Of a stretch of 64,000 nucleotides of DNA, positions 36,033 to 44,632 are shown one piece after another. The stretch covers positions 62,001 through 126,000 of the forward strand of contig NZ_JJMU01000054.1 of assembly GCF_000757725.1 (NCBI RefSeq). The letters run 5' to 3'. The first letter of the stretch is position 1, and each line of letters starts with the position of its first letter. Made by a program: the position numbers and the translations under genes. Source of the stretch: Sphingobacterium deserti. Its GTDB lineage: Bacteria > Bacteroidota > Bacteroidia > Sphingobacteriales > Sphingobacteriaceae. The notes below the pieces were generated by a model that saw nothing but the letters and a program-made list of their open reading frames with translations, had not been told where the DNA came from and searched no databases.

Positions 36033-36299
36033 ATGATAGGACAGATTATAGAGAAGGAGCATATAGTGGATTATAAAATTGTTCCAGCGGACGTAGATAA
36101 AACGGCTAGTTTACAATATAAATTGCTAGCGGCGCAACGCTTAGGCAATGAATTCAAATCCAAAACAACCATTGTTTTTCAAACGGAAGATGGACCTAAA
36201 CGTATCGAAACTACCGTTTGGTCACTTACCGAACAATACATTCAGATCAAAAATGGTATCCTTATACCATTAAAATCGATTATTGAAGTCGAGTATTAA
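36033..36299 (+). CDS. Hypothetical 88-residue protein
   Basis: A short protein I do not recognise. It has no signal peptide or membrane segment. It contains an alternating charge pattern (KLLAAQRLGNEFKSKTTIVF, then RIETTVWSLTEQYIQIK and IPLKSIIEVEY) consistent with a small beta-rich domain like those that bind a ligand or nucleic acid, but nothing diagnostic. The coding reading is supported by the sensible ATG, the upstream leader with TATATTTA and the lack of a competing frame. It lies between the thioesterase gene (divergent) and the HTCS gene. Confidence 0.7.
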   Translation: MIGQIIEKEHIVDYKIVPADVDKTASLQYKLLAAQRLGNEFKSKTTIVFQTEDGPKRIETTVWSLTEQYIQIKNGILIPLKSIIEVEY

Positions 36300-36339
36300 A
36301 ATACGAGTTTGTTTACGCTATTCGCATTTCCAGAGGTGC

Positions 36340-36510
36340 CCTACTTTTGGAGATGCGAATTTTTAAATGCGGCCTTGCCGCGGCGAGCGACGGAATCGTC
36401 GGACCGATGGGCAAAACCTTATAAAAATATCACTTTATCAAAGCAGTTCTTGCCGTGGCATATGAAGATCATGTTGCCGTCGAGCATGCGGATGGGCAAA
36501 CTCTAAAACT
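36340..36510. repeat. Imperfect repeat-like intergenic stretch
   Basis: Part of a 355-base gap without a gene. Two imperfect copies share CTTGCCGYGGC and a later RATGGGCAAA segment, the first near 36370-36415 and the second near 36450-36500. The core TTGCCGCGGC recalls the repeat at 23437-23450. The short reading frame that crosses it looks accidental. Confidence 0.4.
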
Positions 36511-36528
36511 CAGTAAATTTCTTATTGA

Positions 36529-36575
36529 CTTATCGCAATCATTTAGACCGATCTGCGATAAAGGTTTGCGATAAG
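36529..36575 (+). promoter_or_regulatory. Inverted repeat upstream of the HTCS promoter
   Basis: CTTATCGCAA (36529-36538) and TTGCGATAAG (36566-36575) are perfect inverted copies 27 bp apart, and a third TGCGATAA lies at 36554-36561, 13 bp from the last copy. They end 24 bases before the -7 element, so an activator or repressor operator is likely. Confidence 0.5.
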
Positions 36576-36599
36576 ATTTCAAATGAGGTACGGTTAGTG

Positions 36600-36607
36600 T
36601 ATCTTTG
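36600..36607 (+). promoter_or_regulatory. -7 element of the HTCS gene
   Basis: TATCTTTG matches TAnnTTTG; TTTC at 36577-36580 lies 19 bp upstream in the -33 position. The ATG at 36655 gives a leader of about 40 bases. Confidence 0.5.
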
Positions 36608-36654
36608 TTTAGTATTTGTAGCCATTTTTCATAAATCTAATACCAGGCTTTCTC

Positions 36655-39600
36655 ATGTATAAACAAAGAGTGATTCTTTTCATCATCTGGAGTTTCACAA
36701 TAACAAGTTTCCTTAGCACAGGCATGTCGCAGACGGCTTTGCCAACTGCGTTCCTCAAAATTTCGACGGAAGATGGATTATCCCATAGTACGGTTTATGA
36801 CATAGCGCAGGATCGCATCGGTAATATGTGGTTTGCTACAGCCGATGGGCTAAACAAGTATGATGGCTACCGTCTTACTGTTTATCGGCATAACGAGCGT
36901 GATTCAAATTCGTTATCGTCTGATTACATCAGAGCTGTCCAATACATGCAACACGATCACTTGCTAATTGCCGGAAAACGTGGCATAACCTTATTTGATA
37001 TTCGTAAAAATAAATTTCGACACTGGCTGATGGATGAAGAAATTGAGCACATTGAGCAGGTGGGTGACAATGTGTTCTATCTCAATAGCTCGCACACTAT
37101 CTACCAATTCAATCCTCATACGTACAGCGTCACGAAGATTTGCCAGGCACATAGCGGTCATACCTTTTCATTTGTAAAAAAGTATCAGGGAGTCTTGCTC
37201 GTTGGTGCAAGCGACGGTCTGTACACATTGGAAGGTAAGCAGCTTCGCGCCAGCTTCGTACCTATACGGTCGAACGTGCAGGATATTGCTGCGACGGATA
37301 GCGGCTTATGGATTGCAACCGAGGGTAATGGTCTGTATTGGTTTGCAAAAGATGGTTCATCTAAACACTATCTTCCTGCTTCGGGCAAAAACCATTTGAT
37401 CTCTGCTTATATCAGGAGGCTTCAGTGGGACGAGGATGGTCATCTATGGATCGGAACGTTAAATGGGTTGAGTATTTATAATCCCCAACATGATCAATTT
37501 ACGAGTTACGATGCTGAACCTCATGGCCGGCCACAGCTAAGCCATAATTCTATCCGCTGCATCTTTCTGGATAAGCAGAAGGGTCTGTGGCTAGGCACTT
37601 ATTTTGGAGGCGTTAATTATGTTCACGCTAAGCAGCAGCAGTTCGGCTTGTTCCAAAAGACCGTACAACGCAATAGTTTAAATGATAATATTATCGGTGC
37701 TATGGCTGAGGGGGAGGGACAAGATCTGTGGATTGGCACCAACGATGGCGGCGTAAATAGGCTCGACCGTCGTACCGGGGAGTTTACCTATTTTTCAAAG
37801 CGGAACGGGTTGCGGTCAAACATGGTTAAAGCGCTGTATGTGGACGGTCCAAAAGTGTACATTGGCACGCATGCTGGTGGATTAGCTAAATTAGACGTGC
37901 CAACGCAACGCATCACAAATTATTCTTCGGGCACAATTTCAGAATCTGACGATCATGTTTATGGTATTGTCGATGCTGGAGGCGCAAAGCTTTGGATTGG
38001 CACGCTCGCGGGCTTACGTTTGTTTGATAAGGCTTCTGAGCAATATGTGCCGATACCAAAACCACTAAATGCTTCGTCCGAACTTAGCAGGAATTGGAAT
38101 GATATGTTATCAGGAGCTGTCTACGCACTCTATAAAGATAGTCGCAATAGATTGTGGATAGGTACGGATAGGCGGGTTTATCGTTTTGATTTGTCGAGGA
38201 ATGAGCTGAAGAGCTTCAATCTCGCAGACAATAAGCGCTATGATCGTATCAACTGCTTTTTGGAAGACCATGCAAAGCAGCTGTGGGTGGGTATGCACCG
38301 AGGATTGGGGCGCATAGATCAAAAGATGTTTAGTATCACTATTTTCGATACGGAAAACGGGCTTCCCAATAATAATGTTTACAGTATACTGCAAGATAAG
38401 GACAATCAGCTTTGGATTAGTACGAATAAAGGAATAGCTTCATTAACGACCGAGCCGAAAATCCTTCGGAGATACACCTATCGCGATGGGCTACAGGGCG
38501 ATCAGTTCAATTACTACGCTGCTTTGCTAACACATGATTATGAAATTTACATGGGCGGCATTAATGGCGTAAGCCATTTTTATCCGGATAGACTGCTGGT
38601 AAACCCATTCGCACCTGCACCGTTCATCAGTGAATTTCGTTTATTTGGCGAAGTCATAAAGGCCGGGGATAGGTCAAAGATTTTAGCTGATGATATCAGC
38701 TACAGCAAAGAAATCACGCTGGCGCCAGATCAGCAATCTTTCACCCTCTCTTTAGCAGTCAGTAACTTCCTTTCCAGACAAAATAATAAATTTTCATATA
38801 AGCTGCTAGGCCAGGACGATGAGTGGGTAAATGCCGATTATCCATACCCAATAGCCTATGCGAACCTGCCTGCAGGTTCCTATACATTTGTGGCGCGTGC
38901 TGCGAATAGTGATGGAAAATGGAGCGAGGAGGTATCGCTTCTCAACATAAGGGTGCTGCCTTACTGGTGGGATACCTGGACGTTTAAAGTTGCATTGATG
39001 TTAGTAGTTTTAGCGACCGGATTTTATTGGTTCAAAAGTTGGAAAAACAAGCAGAAACTTAAAAATGAACTGCTATTAGAAAAGATTCAACAAGAGAAAT
39101 CCGAAGAGCTCAATCAGGCTAAATTTCGCTTTTTTACTAATATTTCCCATGAATTTAGAACACCGCTTACGTTAATAAAGTCGCCTCTTGATGAGCTGCA
39201 GAAAATATCGACGGATAAGCGCACGCTAAAACAGCTCGATCTGGTGGTGCGTAATGCGAATAAGTTGACACATTTGGTAGACCAACTGATGGATTACCGG
39301 CGGGCCGATTTGGGGGTATTTGCATTGAAAGTCGTTAAAGGAAATCCGATACCGCAATTACAACAACTGACCGACATGTTCGGACGAGTGGCGCAGCAAA
39401 AGGGAATTTCATTGTTGTTTGATGTAAAAGCTGCGGTAGGAGAGGTGTGGTATGATCCGCTGTACTTCGATTTAATATTCAGTAATTTGCTCTCAAACGC
39501 ATTTAAGTTTACCACGGAAGGATCGGTGATGCTTCAAGTCGAACGCCATGGCGAAGAGTTGGTCATCAAAGTGCTGGATACGGGTATAGGGATGAAGCAA

Positions 39601-40686
39601 GATAGCATCGATCGTGTTTTTGATGAGTTTTTCCAAGAAAACCATGATGCGAGGGGAACGGGCGTTGGATTGGCATTGGTCAAGCGTTTAATGGAGATGC
39701 ATCACGCTACTATAGCTGTAGAAAGTACTTTCGGGAAAGGAACAACCTTCACGCTTCGCTTTTCAATGAATGAAGATATCTATCTGGATTCAGAAAAAGG
39801 AACGCAGGAACTTAATCCGTCAAACCGCATTTTGACGGAAGAACTCACGCCCTATACACCGTTAGACGAATGGGCAATTGATGGAGTCGAGATGGTTAAC
39901 TTCGATGCTGTCGAAGGCGTAGAACGGCCAAGGATCTTAATTGTTGACGACAATGATGATGTTCTGGAACTGTTGATTGATCACTTTCAACAGTTCGCAA
40001 ATGTATCTTCCGCGCCGAATGGTGAGGAGGCGCTAGCGTTGATCGACCAGACGGAAGTAGATCTCATTATTACAGATGTGATGATGCCTTTGCTGGATGG
40101 ACTATCTTTTTGTAAACATATCAAGCAGCACGTGTCGACTAGCCATATTCCGGTGGTGATGTTGACGGCTAGAGCATATGATATGGACGAAATCGGTGGA
40201 CTTACGGCAGGTGCCGATGTGTATGTCAAAAAGCCGTTCGACCTCCGTAAATTAAGTTTGCAAGTGCGTAATTTATTGCAGGTGCGCTACCGCATTAAGC
40301 AGTTCTATAGCAAAAGTTTGCTCATTGAGCCGCAGAAATTAGTATTTAACGAACTAGATCGATCGTTTTTGGAGAAGGCTAAGAAGATCGTTGAAAGCAA
40401 CCTAGACAATATCAGTTTTTCGGTCGATGACTTCGCTGATGCGATGGCGATGAGCCGTTCGACTTTGCATCTAAAAATGAAGGCTATTACCGGTGAATCC
40501 ACTGTGGATTTTATTCGCAAAGTTCGCTTTTCGGAAGCATCAAATTTGTTGGTGGAGGGCAATCATTCGGTTACACAGATCAGTACGATGGTGGGGTTTA
40601 ACACGGTATCTTATTTCGCGACCAGTTTCAAGAACTATTTTGGCGTGTCACCCTCAGAATATGCGAAAGGTAAACGGGGGTTATAA
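36655..40686 (+). CDS. Hybrid two-component system regulator (HTCS)
   Basis: A 1343-residue all-in-one sensor and transcription factor. An N-terminal signal/anchor helix is followed by a periplasmic two-propeller sensor of repeated LWIGT-type blades (residues about 30-690), a Y_Y_Y domain, and one membrane helix near residue 780. In the cytoplasm come HisKA with ISHEFRTPLTL (His832), HATPase, a receiver domain with ITDVMMPLLDG (Asp1141) and an AraC-type DNA-binding domain (about 1235-1343). Such proteins sense a glycan breakdown product and activate the adjacent PUL; here that is most likely heparin/heparan sulfate oligosaccharides. Its C-terminus meets the sulfatase operon across a repeat-rich gap. 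Confidence 0.95.
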   Translation: MYKQRVILFIIWSFTITSFLSTGMSQTALPTAFLKISTEDGLSHSTVYDIAQDRIGNMWFATADGLNKYDGYRLTVYRHNERDSNSLSSDYIRAVQYMQHDHLLIAGKRGITLFDIRKNKFRHWLMDEEIEHIEQVGDNVFYLNSSHTIYQFNPHTYSVTKICQAHSGHTFSFVKKYQGVLLVGASDGLYTLEGKQLRASFVPIRSNVQDIAATDSGLWIATEGNGLYWFAKDGSSKHYLPASGKNHLISAYIRRLQWDEDGHLWIGTLNGLSIYNPQHDQFTSYDAEPHGRPQLSHNSIRCIFLDKQKGLWLGTYFGGVNYVHAKQQQFGLFQKTVQRNSLNDNIIGAMAEGEGQDLWIGTNDGGVNRLDRRTGEFTYFSKRNGLRSNMVKALYVDGPKVYIGTHAGGLAKLDVPTQRITNYSSGTISESDDHVYGIVDAGGAKLWIGTLAGLRLFDKASEQYVPIPKPLNASSELSRNWNDMLSGAVYALYKDSRNRLWIGTDRRVYRFDLSRNELKSFNLADNKRYDRINCFLEDHAKQLWVGMHRGLGRIDQKMFSITIFDTENGLPNNNVYSILQDKDNQLWISTNKGIASLTTEPKILRRYTYRDGLQGDQFNYYAALLTHDYEIYMGGINGVSHFYPDRLLVNPFAPAPFISEFRLFGEVIKAGDRSKILADDISYSKEITLAPDQQSFTLSLAVSNFLSRQNNKFSYKLLGQDDEWVNADYPYPIAYANLPAGSYTFVARAANSDGKWSEEVSLLNIRVLPYWWDTWTFKVALMLVVLATGFYWFKSWKNKQKLKNELLLEKIQQEKSEELNQAKFRFFTNISHEFRTPLTLIKSPLDELQKISTDKRTLKQLDLVVRNANKLTHLVDQLMDYRRADLGVFALKVVKGNPIPQLQQLTDMFGRVAQQKGISLLFDVKAAVGEVWYDPLYFDLIFSNLLSNAFKFTTEGSVMLQVERHGEELVIKVLDTGIGMKQDSIDRVFDEFFQENHDARGTGVGLALVKRLMEMHHATIAVESTFGKGTTFTLRFSMNEDIYLDSEKGTQELNPSNRILTEELTPYTPLDEWAIDGVEMVNFDAVEGVERPRILIVDDNDDVLELLIDHFQQFANVSSAPNGEEALALIDQTEVDLIITDVMMPLLDGLSFCKHIKQHVSTSHIPVVMLTARAYDMDEIGGLTAGADVYVKKPFDLRKLSLQVRNLLQVRYRIKQFYSKSLLIEPQKLVFNELDRSFLEKAKKIVESNLDNISFSVDDFADAMAMSRSTLHLKMKAITGESTVDFIRKVRFSEASNLLVEGNHSVTQISTMVGFNTVSYFATSFKNYFGVSPSEYAKGKRGL

Positions 40687-40714
40687 TTTTGTTTGTACAC
40701 GGATTGTCCCTCGC

Positions 40715-41250
40715 TCAAACCTTTCCGCCGCATGCCGCGGCACGGCAAATACTTTTAAAATTAAAAAGTCAAAATTAAAAAGTTAAAAGTCAAAATTATC
40801 TTTTATGAGTTTGCTGCGCTCGGTTAAAAAGTCATAAGTGACGAGTTGTAAACTAGAAGTCGTAAGAGATGTTAAAGGAGCGCGCCAAAACCTCGGACTG
40901 CATGACAAAATCTCTTTATCACACGTTATATCTCACTACGCACTACCCCATACTAAAGATTGCCGCGCCGTCGTGCCTCCGGCTCGCAATGACGTTTAAG
41001 CCCAAAAAAGCGTCATCGCGAGGAAGTATGACGCGGCAATCTGCATTTTTGCAAATGCAAAAAATTGCTTCGTCCTCGTTCCTCCTCCTCGCAACGACGC
41101 CTCCTTTTATTCAACACAATATCGCAATTCGCATTACTCAATACTACATACTAAGTACTAAAATCTATACTACATACTAAGTACTAAAATCTAAATACTC
41201 CCTACTAATATCGCAATTCCCACTACTCATTACGCGCTACGCATGACTCA
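40715..41250. repeat. Dispersed intergenic repeat cluster B
   Basis: About 560 bases between HTCS and sulfatase genes without a gene. Exact inverted matches to cluster A: 40954-40994 (41 bases), 41032-41055 (24 bases), and a 26-base unit present twice in tandem at 41141-41166 and 41167-41192, whose core recurs at 23311-23332. The 40990-41100 part forms head-to-head inverted copies of the GCGTCAT...CAATCT element. AT-rich AAAAGTCAAAATT repeats lie at 40770-40800, and a GCATGCCGCGGCA palindrome at about 40728-40741. Confidence 0.85.
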
Positions 41251-42654
41251 CTACCTATTATGCACCAACAGGCGTTGCAATACCCGGTCATTTGTTTTCA
41301 CTGCCCAATCGTAAAGCTTTTTTCGAAACATGACCGTTGTCTCTTCGTATGCCTTATTGACCGCAAGATTTTGAATTTCGTGGGGATCACTGCTGAGATT
41401 AAATAGCTGCTCATTGTTTTTGAAGTTGCGATAGAGCACGTATTTAAAATCTTTAGTCACCACAGCCCAGCCTCGGGTTTGTACAGCATCGAGTAAGGTC
41501 TCTATAAAGACCTCCTCGTGGAGCGTATCCGTGCTTCCATCCAGCACAGGTCGGAGGCTTTTGCCTAAAAGTTGCTGTTTAGGCTTTACTTGGGCGTAGT
41601 CCAAGATGGTTTGGTAAATGTCCAACGAAGTATTGACTAACGCCCTTTCATTGATTACGCCCGCTTGCTGTTGATTTGGTTTTTTAACAATAAAGGGTAC
41701 ACGAACAACCTCCTCTTGCAATGTTCGCTTTTGATTGCCACGTTGCGCGCCTACAGCATCTCCGTGATCGCTCACGAAAAGAATTACGCTGCTATCGTAC
41801 AGATTGTTCGCTTTAAGGGCGGCAATTAATTTGCTAATTTCACCATCTACGCGTTCTACCAAGCGGTAGTAAGCATGTAAGTAAGCTCTCCAATCGTCGT
41901 CCGTGTAAAGCTTCGTCGGGTAGGACCGCGGGTCCGCGTCTCGGTTAAGCAGTACCGCCTCTGGAAAATAAGCTGGTATTGCTGCATTGTAAGGTAGCTG
42001 TGGATAATCTTTCACATTTCCGGCTTCCACGGGTCCCGTCGGGAGAAATTCAGAGCGGGCATATTCACATATTTCATGGGGGTTGAGGAAAGATGCCACA
42101 TAAAAAAGTGGTTTATTGCGTTTCTGCTGAAAATGCGGAATGCTCATTAGTACAATCTGCATATCATCCATATCAAAAACTTTTGTAAATCCGGTGCCGT
42201 CCTTTGGAAGATTTACTTTGGTAGGGGCGTGCCATTTTCCGGCATACAAGCAGTCGTAACCGGCATCTGCAAGGAGACGCCCCAGACTATATTGCAGATG
42301 TTCCTCTGGAAGATTGGGCCCATGATCTGGGCCGTTATCTGCGACATTAATCTGAACGGGCATTTTTCCGGTAATCAGACTGGCTCGTGAAGGACCGCAC
42401 ACCGGGTAGGATACATATGAACGTTTAAATAACATGCCGTCGCGTGCGAGCGCATCTATACCCGGCGTATGCAAATCTTTATTGCCGACATAGCTCAATG
42501 CGTTAGCTGTTTGTTGATCGGTTATAATGAGAATAATGTTTGGCCTGGTGCCTTTGGTCTGCGCCTGACTTCGTATAGTGTATCCGAAGAAGAGCAGCAA
42601 GGAGATAACGGTGAATTTCATTGACCGTTGAGTCTGGCAGTATAATTCGTTCAT
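41251..42654 (-). CDS. Sulfatase (formylglycine-dependent, Cys type)
   Basis: A 467-residue exported sulfatase removing sulfate esters from glycosaminoglycan fragments. The signature VCGPSRASLITGK carries the Cys that must be converted to formylglycine, with metal ligands in IITDQQT and FVSDHGD. FLNPHEICEYAR and CLYAGKWHAP are active-site loops shared with Bacteroidota glycosaminoglycan sulfatases. Which position (2-O, 6-O or N) it attacks is not inferable. ATG 42654 abuts the upstream TAA; the alternative ATG 42621 (MKFTVIS) gives a cleaner signal peptide. It is the last gene of a four-gene operon. The maturase must be encoded elsewhere. Confidence 0.92.
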   Translation of the reverse strand: MNELYCQTQRSMKFTVISLLLFFGYTIRSQAQTKGTRPNIILIITDQQTANALSYVGNKDLHTPGIDALARDGMLFKRSYVSYPVCGPSRASLITGKMPVQINVADNGPDHGPNLPEEHLQYSLGRLLADAGYDCLYAGKWHAPTKVNLPKDGTGFTKVFDMDDMQIVLMSIPHFQQKRNKPLFYVASFLNPHEICEYARSEFLPTGPVEAGNVKDYPQLPYNAAIPAYFPEAVLLNRDADPRSYPTKLYTDDDWRAYLHAYYRLVERVDGEISKLIAALKANNLYDSSVILFVSDHGDAVGAQRGNQKRTLQEEVVRVPFIVKKPNQQQAGVINERALVNTSLDIYQTILDYAQVKPKQQLLGKSLRPVLDGSTDTLHEEVFIETLLDAVQTRGWAVVTKDFKYVLYRNFKNNEQLFNLSSDPHEIQNLAVNKAYEETTVMFRKKLYDWAVKTNDRVLQRLLVHNR

Positions 42655-44619
42655 TTACTTGTCTTTTATAATTATATTGTAAACCTTCTTATCTACAGAA
42701 ACGCGCACGATCTGTTTTTGCCTATCATTTTCTAATAGTTTTACAGTGGGTGGCTTCATACCATCGAACGGATGGATGAGGGTCATGAAATATTCCGTGT
42801 TTTGCTCCTTCGTGCGTTGAAACGCGAAAGCTGGACGGGATACTTCTTCCCGATAACGATAAGATACCTTGCCTTCTTCCGTAACAAGTGTGGATGGGGC
42901 TGCAATCAGTTCCTGTATAAGTAGGTTGTTTCCATCGCCATATTGCGTATACACTCTTTTTTTCTTTTTATCGATAATAGGCTGGCCGTTCTCTGCTAAT
43001 TGAAAATGCACATCAAGCTGGCCGGTTGAAGCGCCTTCAGCACGGTCGAGAATCAGAAAGAAGGATTTATCGATATACAACACTGTTCGTTGATGGCTAA
43101 GTTCAGGATAGCTTGGATTACTATAGGTTAACTGATCCACGCTATCGCTTGCTGACCAATGCAGCAGTTTCGCCTCTGTGGTTGTCATGTTTTGATTATT
43201 CAATGTGAGGGTTTGGTGTACCTTCGTTTGTCGGTACCAGTCCCGCATCTTCATAATCTCCTCGTTGCCGCTGTATACGAAGCAGCCAGCGTCAGGCATA
43301 AAGTTCCGTCCTTTCACCCAGAGTTCAAATGTGCCATTATCAGGTTGAGCATGGAAAAAACCTTGCGGTCCAGCCTTTAAAACCATCACCGTCGAAAGGC
43401 TGTCCCATCCATTTCGGAATGTATAGAAGCCAGCATCTTTTAGTGCTTTTGAGAGGTACGCGGGGGCGCTTCCCTCACGACCTTCGGTAGCGAAATAGGC
43501 GAAAACTGGATTATCAGGAAACGACTTTCGCCAAAAACCATATTGCTGTAGCGTGCTCTTTTTGTCCGCACGCCAGCTATCGCCAAACATAGGAAAGCTG
43601 TAATCAGGAAACGAAAAGTTGATCGTGGCTATAATCATTTTTTCGACAGTTTTTCGGTATTCAGTGGGAAACTCTTGGGCTAATCCTGCCAACTGTGCCG
43701 TGTATAAAGCGCGCAGAAAAATATCAATTGCTGCATTATGGTAGGTGGGCGAGAGCTCAAATTGCACGCCATCCTCGAAAACCTGCTTCTTGATTTCTGT
43801 GTTCAATACGTTGATGCCGCCCTGACGCCACTCGGAAGCCTGCCGAAACTCCGGGAAAAAGCATCCGGCCAATACCATGCGTTCTGCTTCGAAAAGGAGG
43901 TGGTTGCCGATAGCCGAATAATGCGCAGGTATATAGCTGGCTTGTTCGTGATAACTCCTTAAAAATTCCATCAAAAACTCCGGCGTGAATAATGGCGATT
44001 CGATAAATAAGGAAAACGTAATGGGTAAGCTTTTCACGCGATCAGAAACCTCCAGCGGGCGCCAAGCATAACGATCGTTATCCTCTGAAAGCCCTTTTGG
44101 ATTTTTTCTTACCCAGTCTCTAAATTGATAGATCCACTCTTTGGCATATTTTTCATCTCCAGTTGATTGATAAGCTTTACCCAAGGATTCCCACCAACCG
44201 ACGCGATGCAATTGCCAGCGTACTTCATTGTCTTTCACCGGCCAATATTGCCAGTCAATATCTTCGCCGTAATGGAAAAAGTCGTAGCCTTTATGAGGCT
44301 GAAACCGATGTTTAAGCGCATTATCTGCCTTTTGCAGATCGATCTTGTTCATGGCACGGCCTTTCAGTCTTTGGAGTTCTTCGCTGCTGAAAGTTGGGTG
44401 ACTTTTTAACGGTCTGTTGCGAAAATAGCTTAATAGCGTGGTAGCCGCTTTTTCATATTCCCTATTTTGGTAATAGCCATTGACCTCTTCCAACCCTGGG
44501 TAGGTTAAATCAATTGTTGAAAAACTTTCTTTGTTAATTGTTTGAAAGCCTAATTGGGCAAACGCTAGTGTATGGCAGAGTAAAAGCAGTAAAATATAGA
44601 GTGAATTTGGTTTAATCAT
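42655..44619 (-). CDS. Heparan-sulfate lyase, PL12 (heparinase III type), copy 1
   Basis: A 654-residue exported polysaccharide lyase with an alpha/alpha toroid followed by a beta-sandwich. The sequence closely resembles heparinase III of Pedobacter heparinus: RWQLHRVGWWESLGKAY, ATGDEKYA-type segments, WRPLEVSDRVKSLP and HAQPDNGTFELWVKGRN. The residues that match the known catalytic positions Asn240, Tyr294 and His424 (recalled) are Asn239 (GNHLLFEAE), Tyr293 (SPTYHNAA) and His423 (FFHAQPD). Signal peptide ends near LAFAQ. It cleaves low-sulfated heparan sulfate by beta-elimination, giving unsaturated oligosaccharides for GH88. Stop and sulfatase start are adjacent. Confidence 0.94.
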   Translation of the reverse strand: MIKPNSLYILLLLLCHTLAFAQLGFQTINKESFSTIDLTYPGLEEVNGYYQNREYEKAATTLLSYFRNRPLKSHPTFSSEELQRLKGRAMNKIDLQKADNALKHRFQPHKGYDFFHYGEDIDWQYWPVKDNEVRWQLHRVGWWESLGKAYQSTGDEKYAKEWIYQFRDWVRKNPKGLSEDNDRYAWRPLEVSDRVKSLPITFSLFIESPLFTPEFLMEFLRSYHEQASYIPAHYSAIGNHLLFEAERMVLAGCFFPEFRQASEWRQGGINVLNTEIKKQVFEDGVQFELSPTYHNAAIDIFLRALYTAQLAGLAQEFPTEYRKTVEKMIIATINFSFPDYSFPMFGDSWRADKKSTLQQYGFWRKSFPDNPVFAYFATEGREGSAPAYLSKALKDAGFYTFRNGWDSLSTVMVLKAGPQGFFHAQPDNGTFELWVKGRNFMPDAGCFVYSGNEEIMKMRDWYRQTKVHQTLTLNNQNMTTTEAKLLHWSASDSVDQLTYSNPSYPELSHQRTVLYIDKSFFLILDRAEGASTGQLDVHFQLAENGQPIIDKKKKRVYTQYGDGNNLLIQELIAAPSTLVTEEGKVSYRYREEVSRPAFAFQRTKEQNTEYFMTLIHPFDGMKPPTVKLLENDRQKQIVRVSVDKKVYNIIIKDK

Positions 44620-44632
44620 GGTTTTAGCGTTG

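Noticed and set aside
36309..36506. 65-residue frame in the gap before the HTCS gene
   Set aside because: It crosses imperfect repeat copies, has no ribosome site and no protein-like pattern.
36655..40686. HTCS as regulator of the sugar-oxidation island
   Set aside because: The ATTGAAA direct-repeat geometry is found at the heparin operons, and I saw no such repeats before the island genes.
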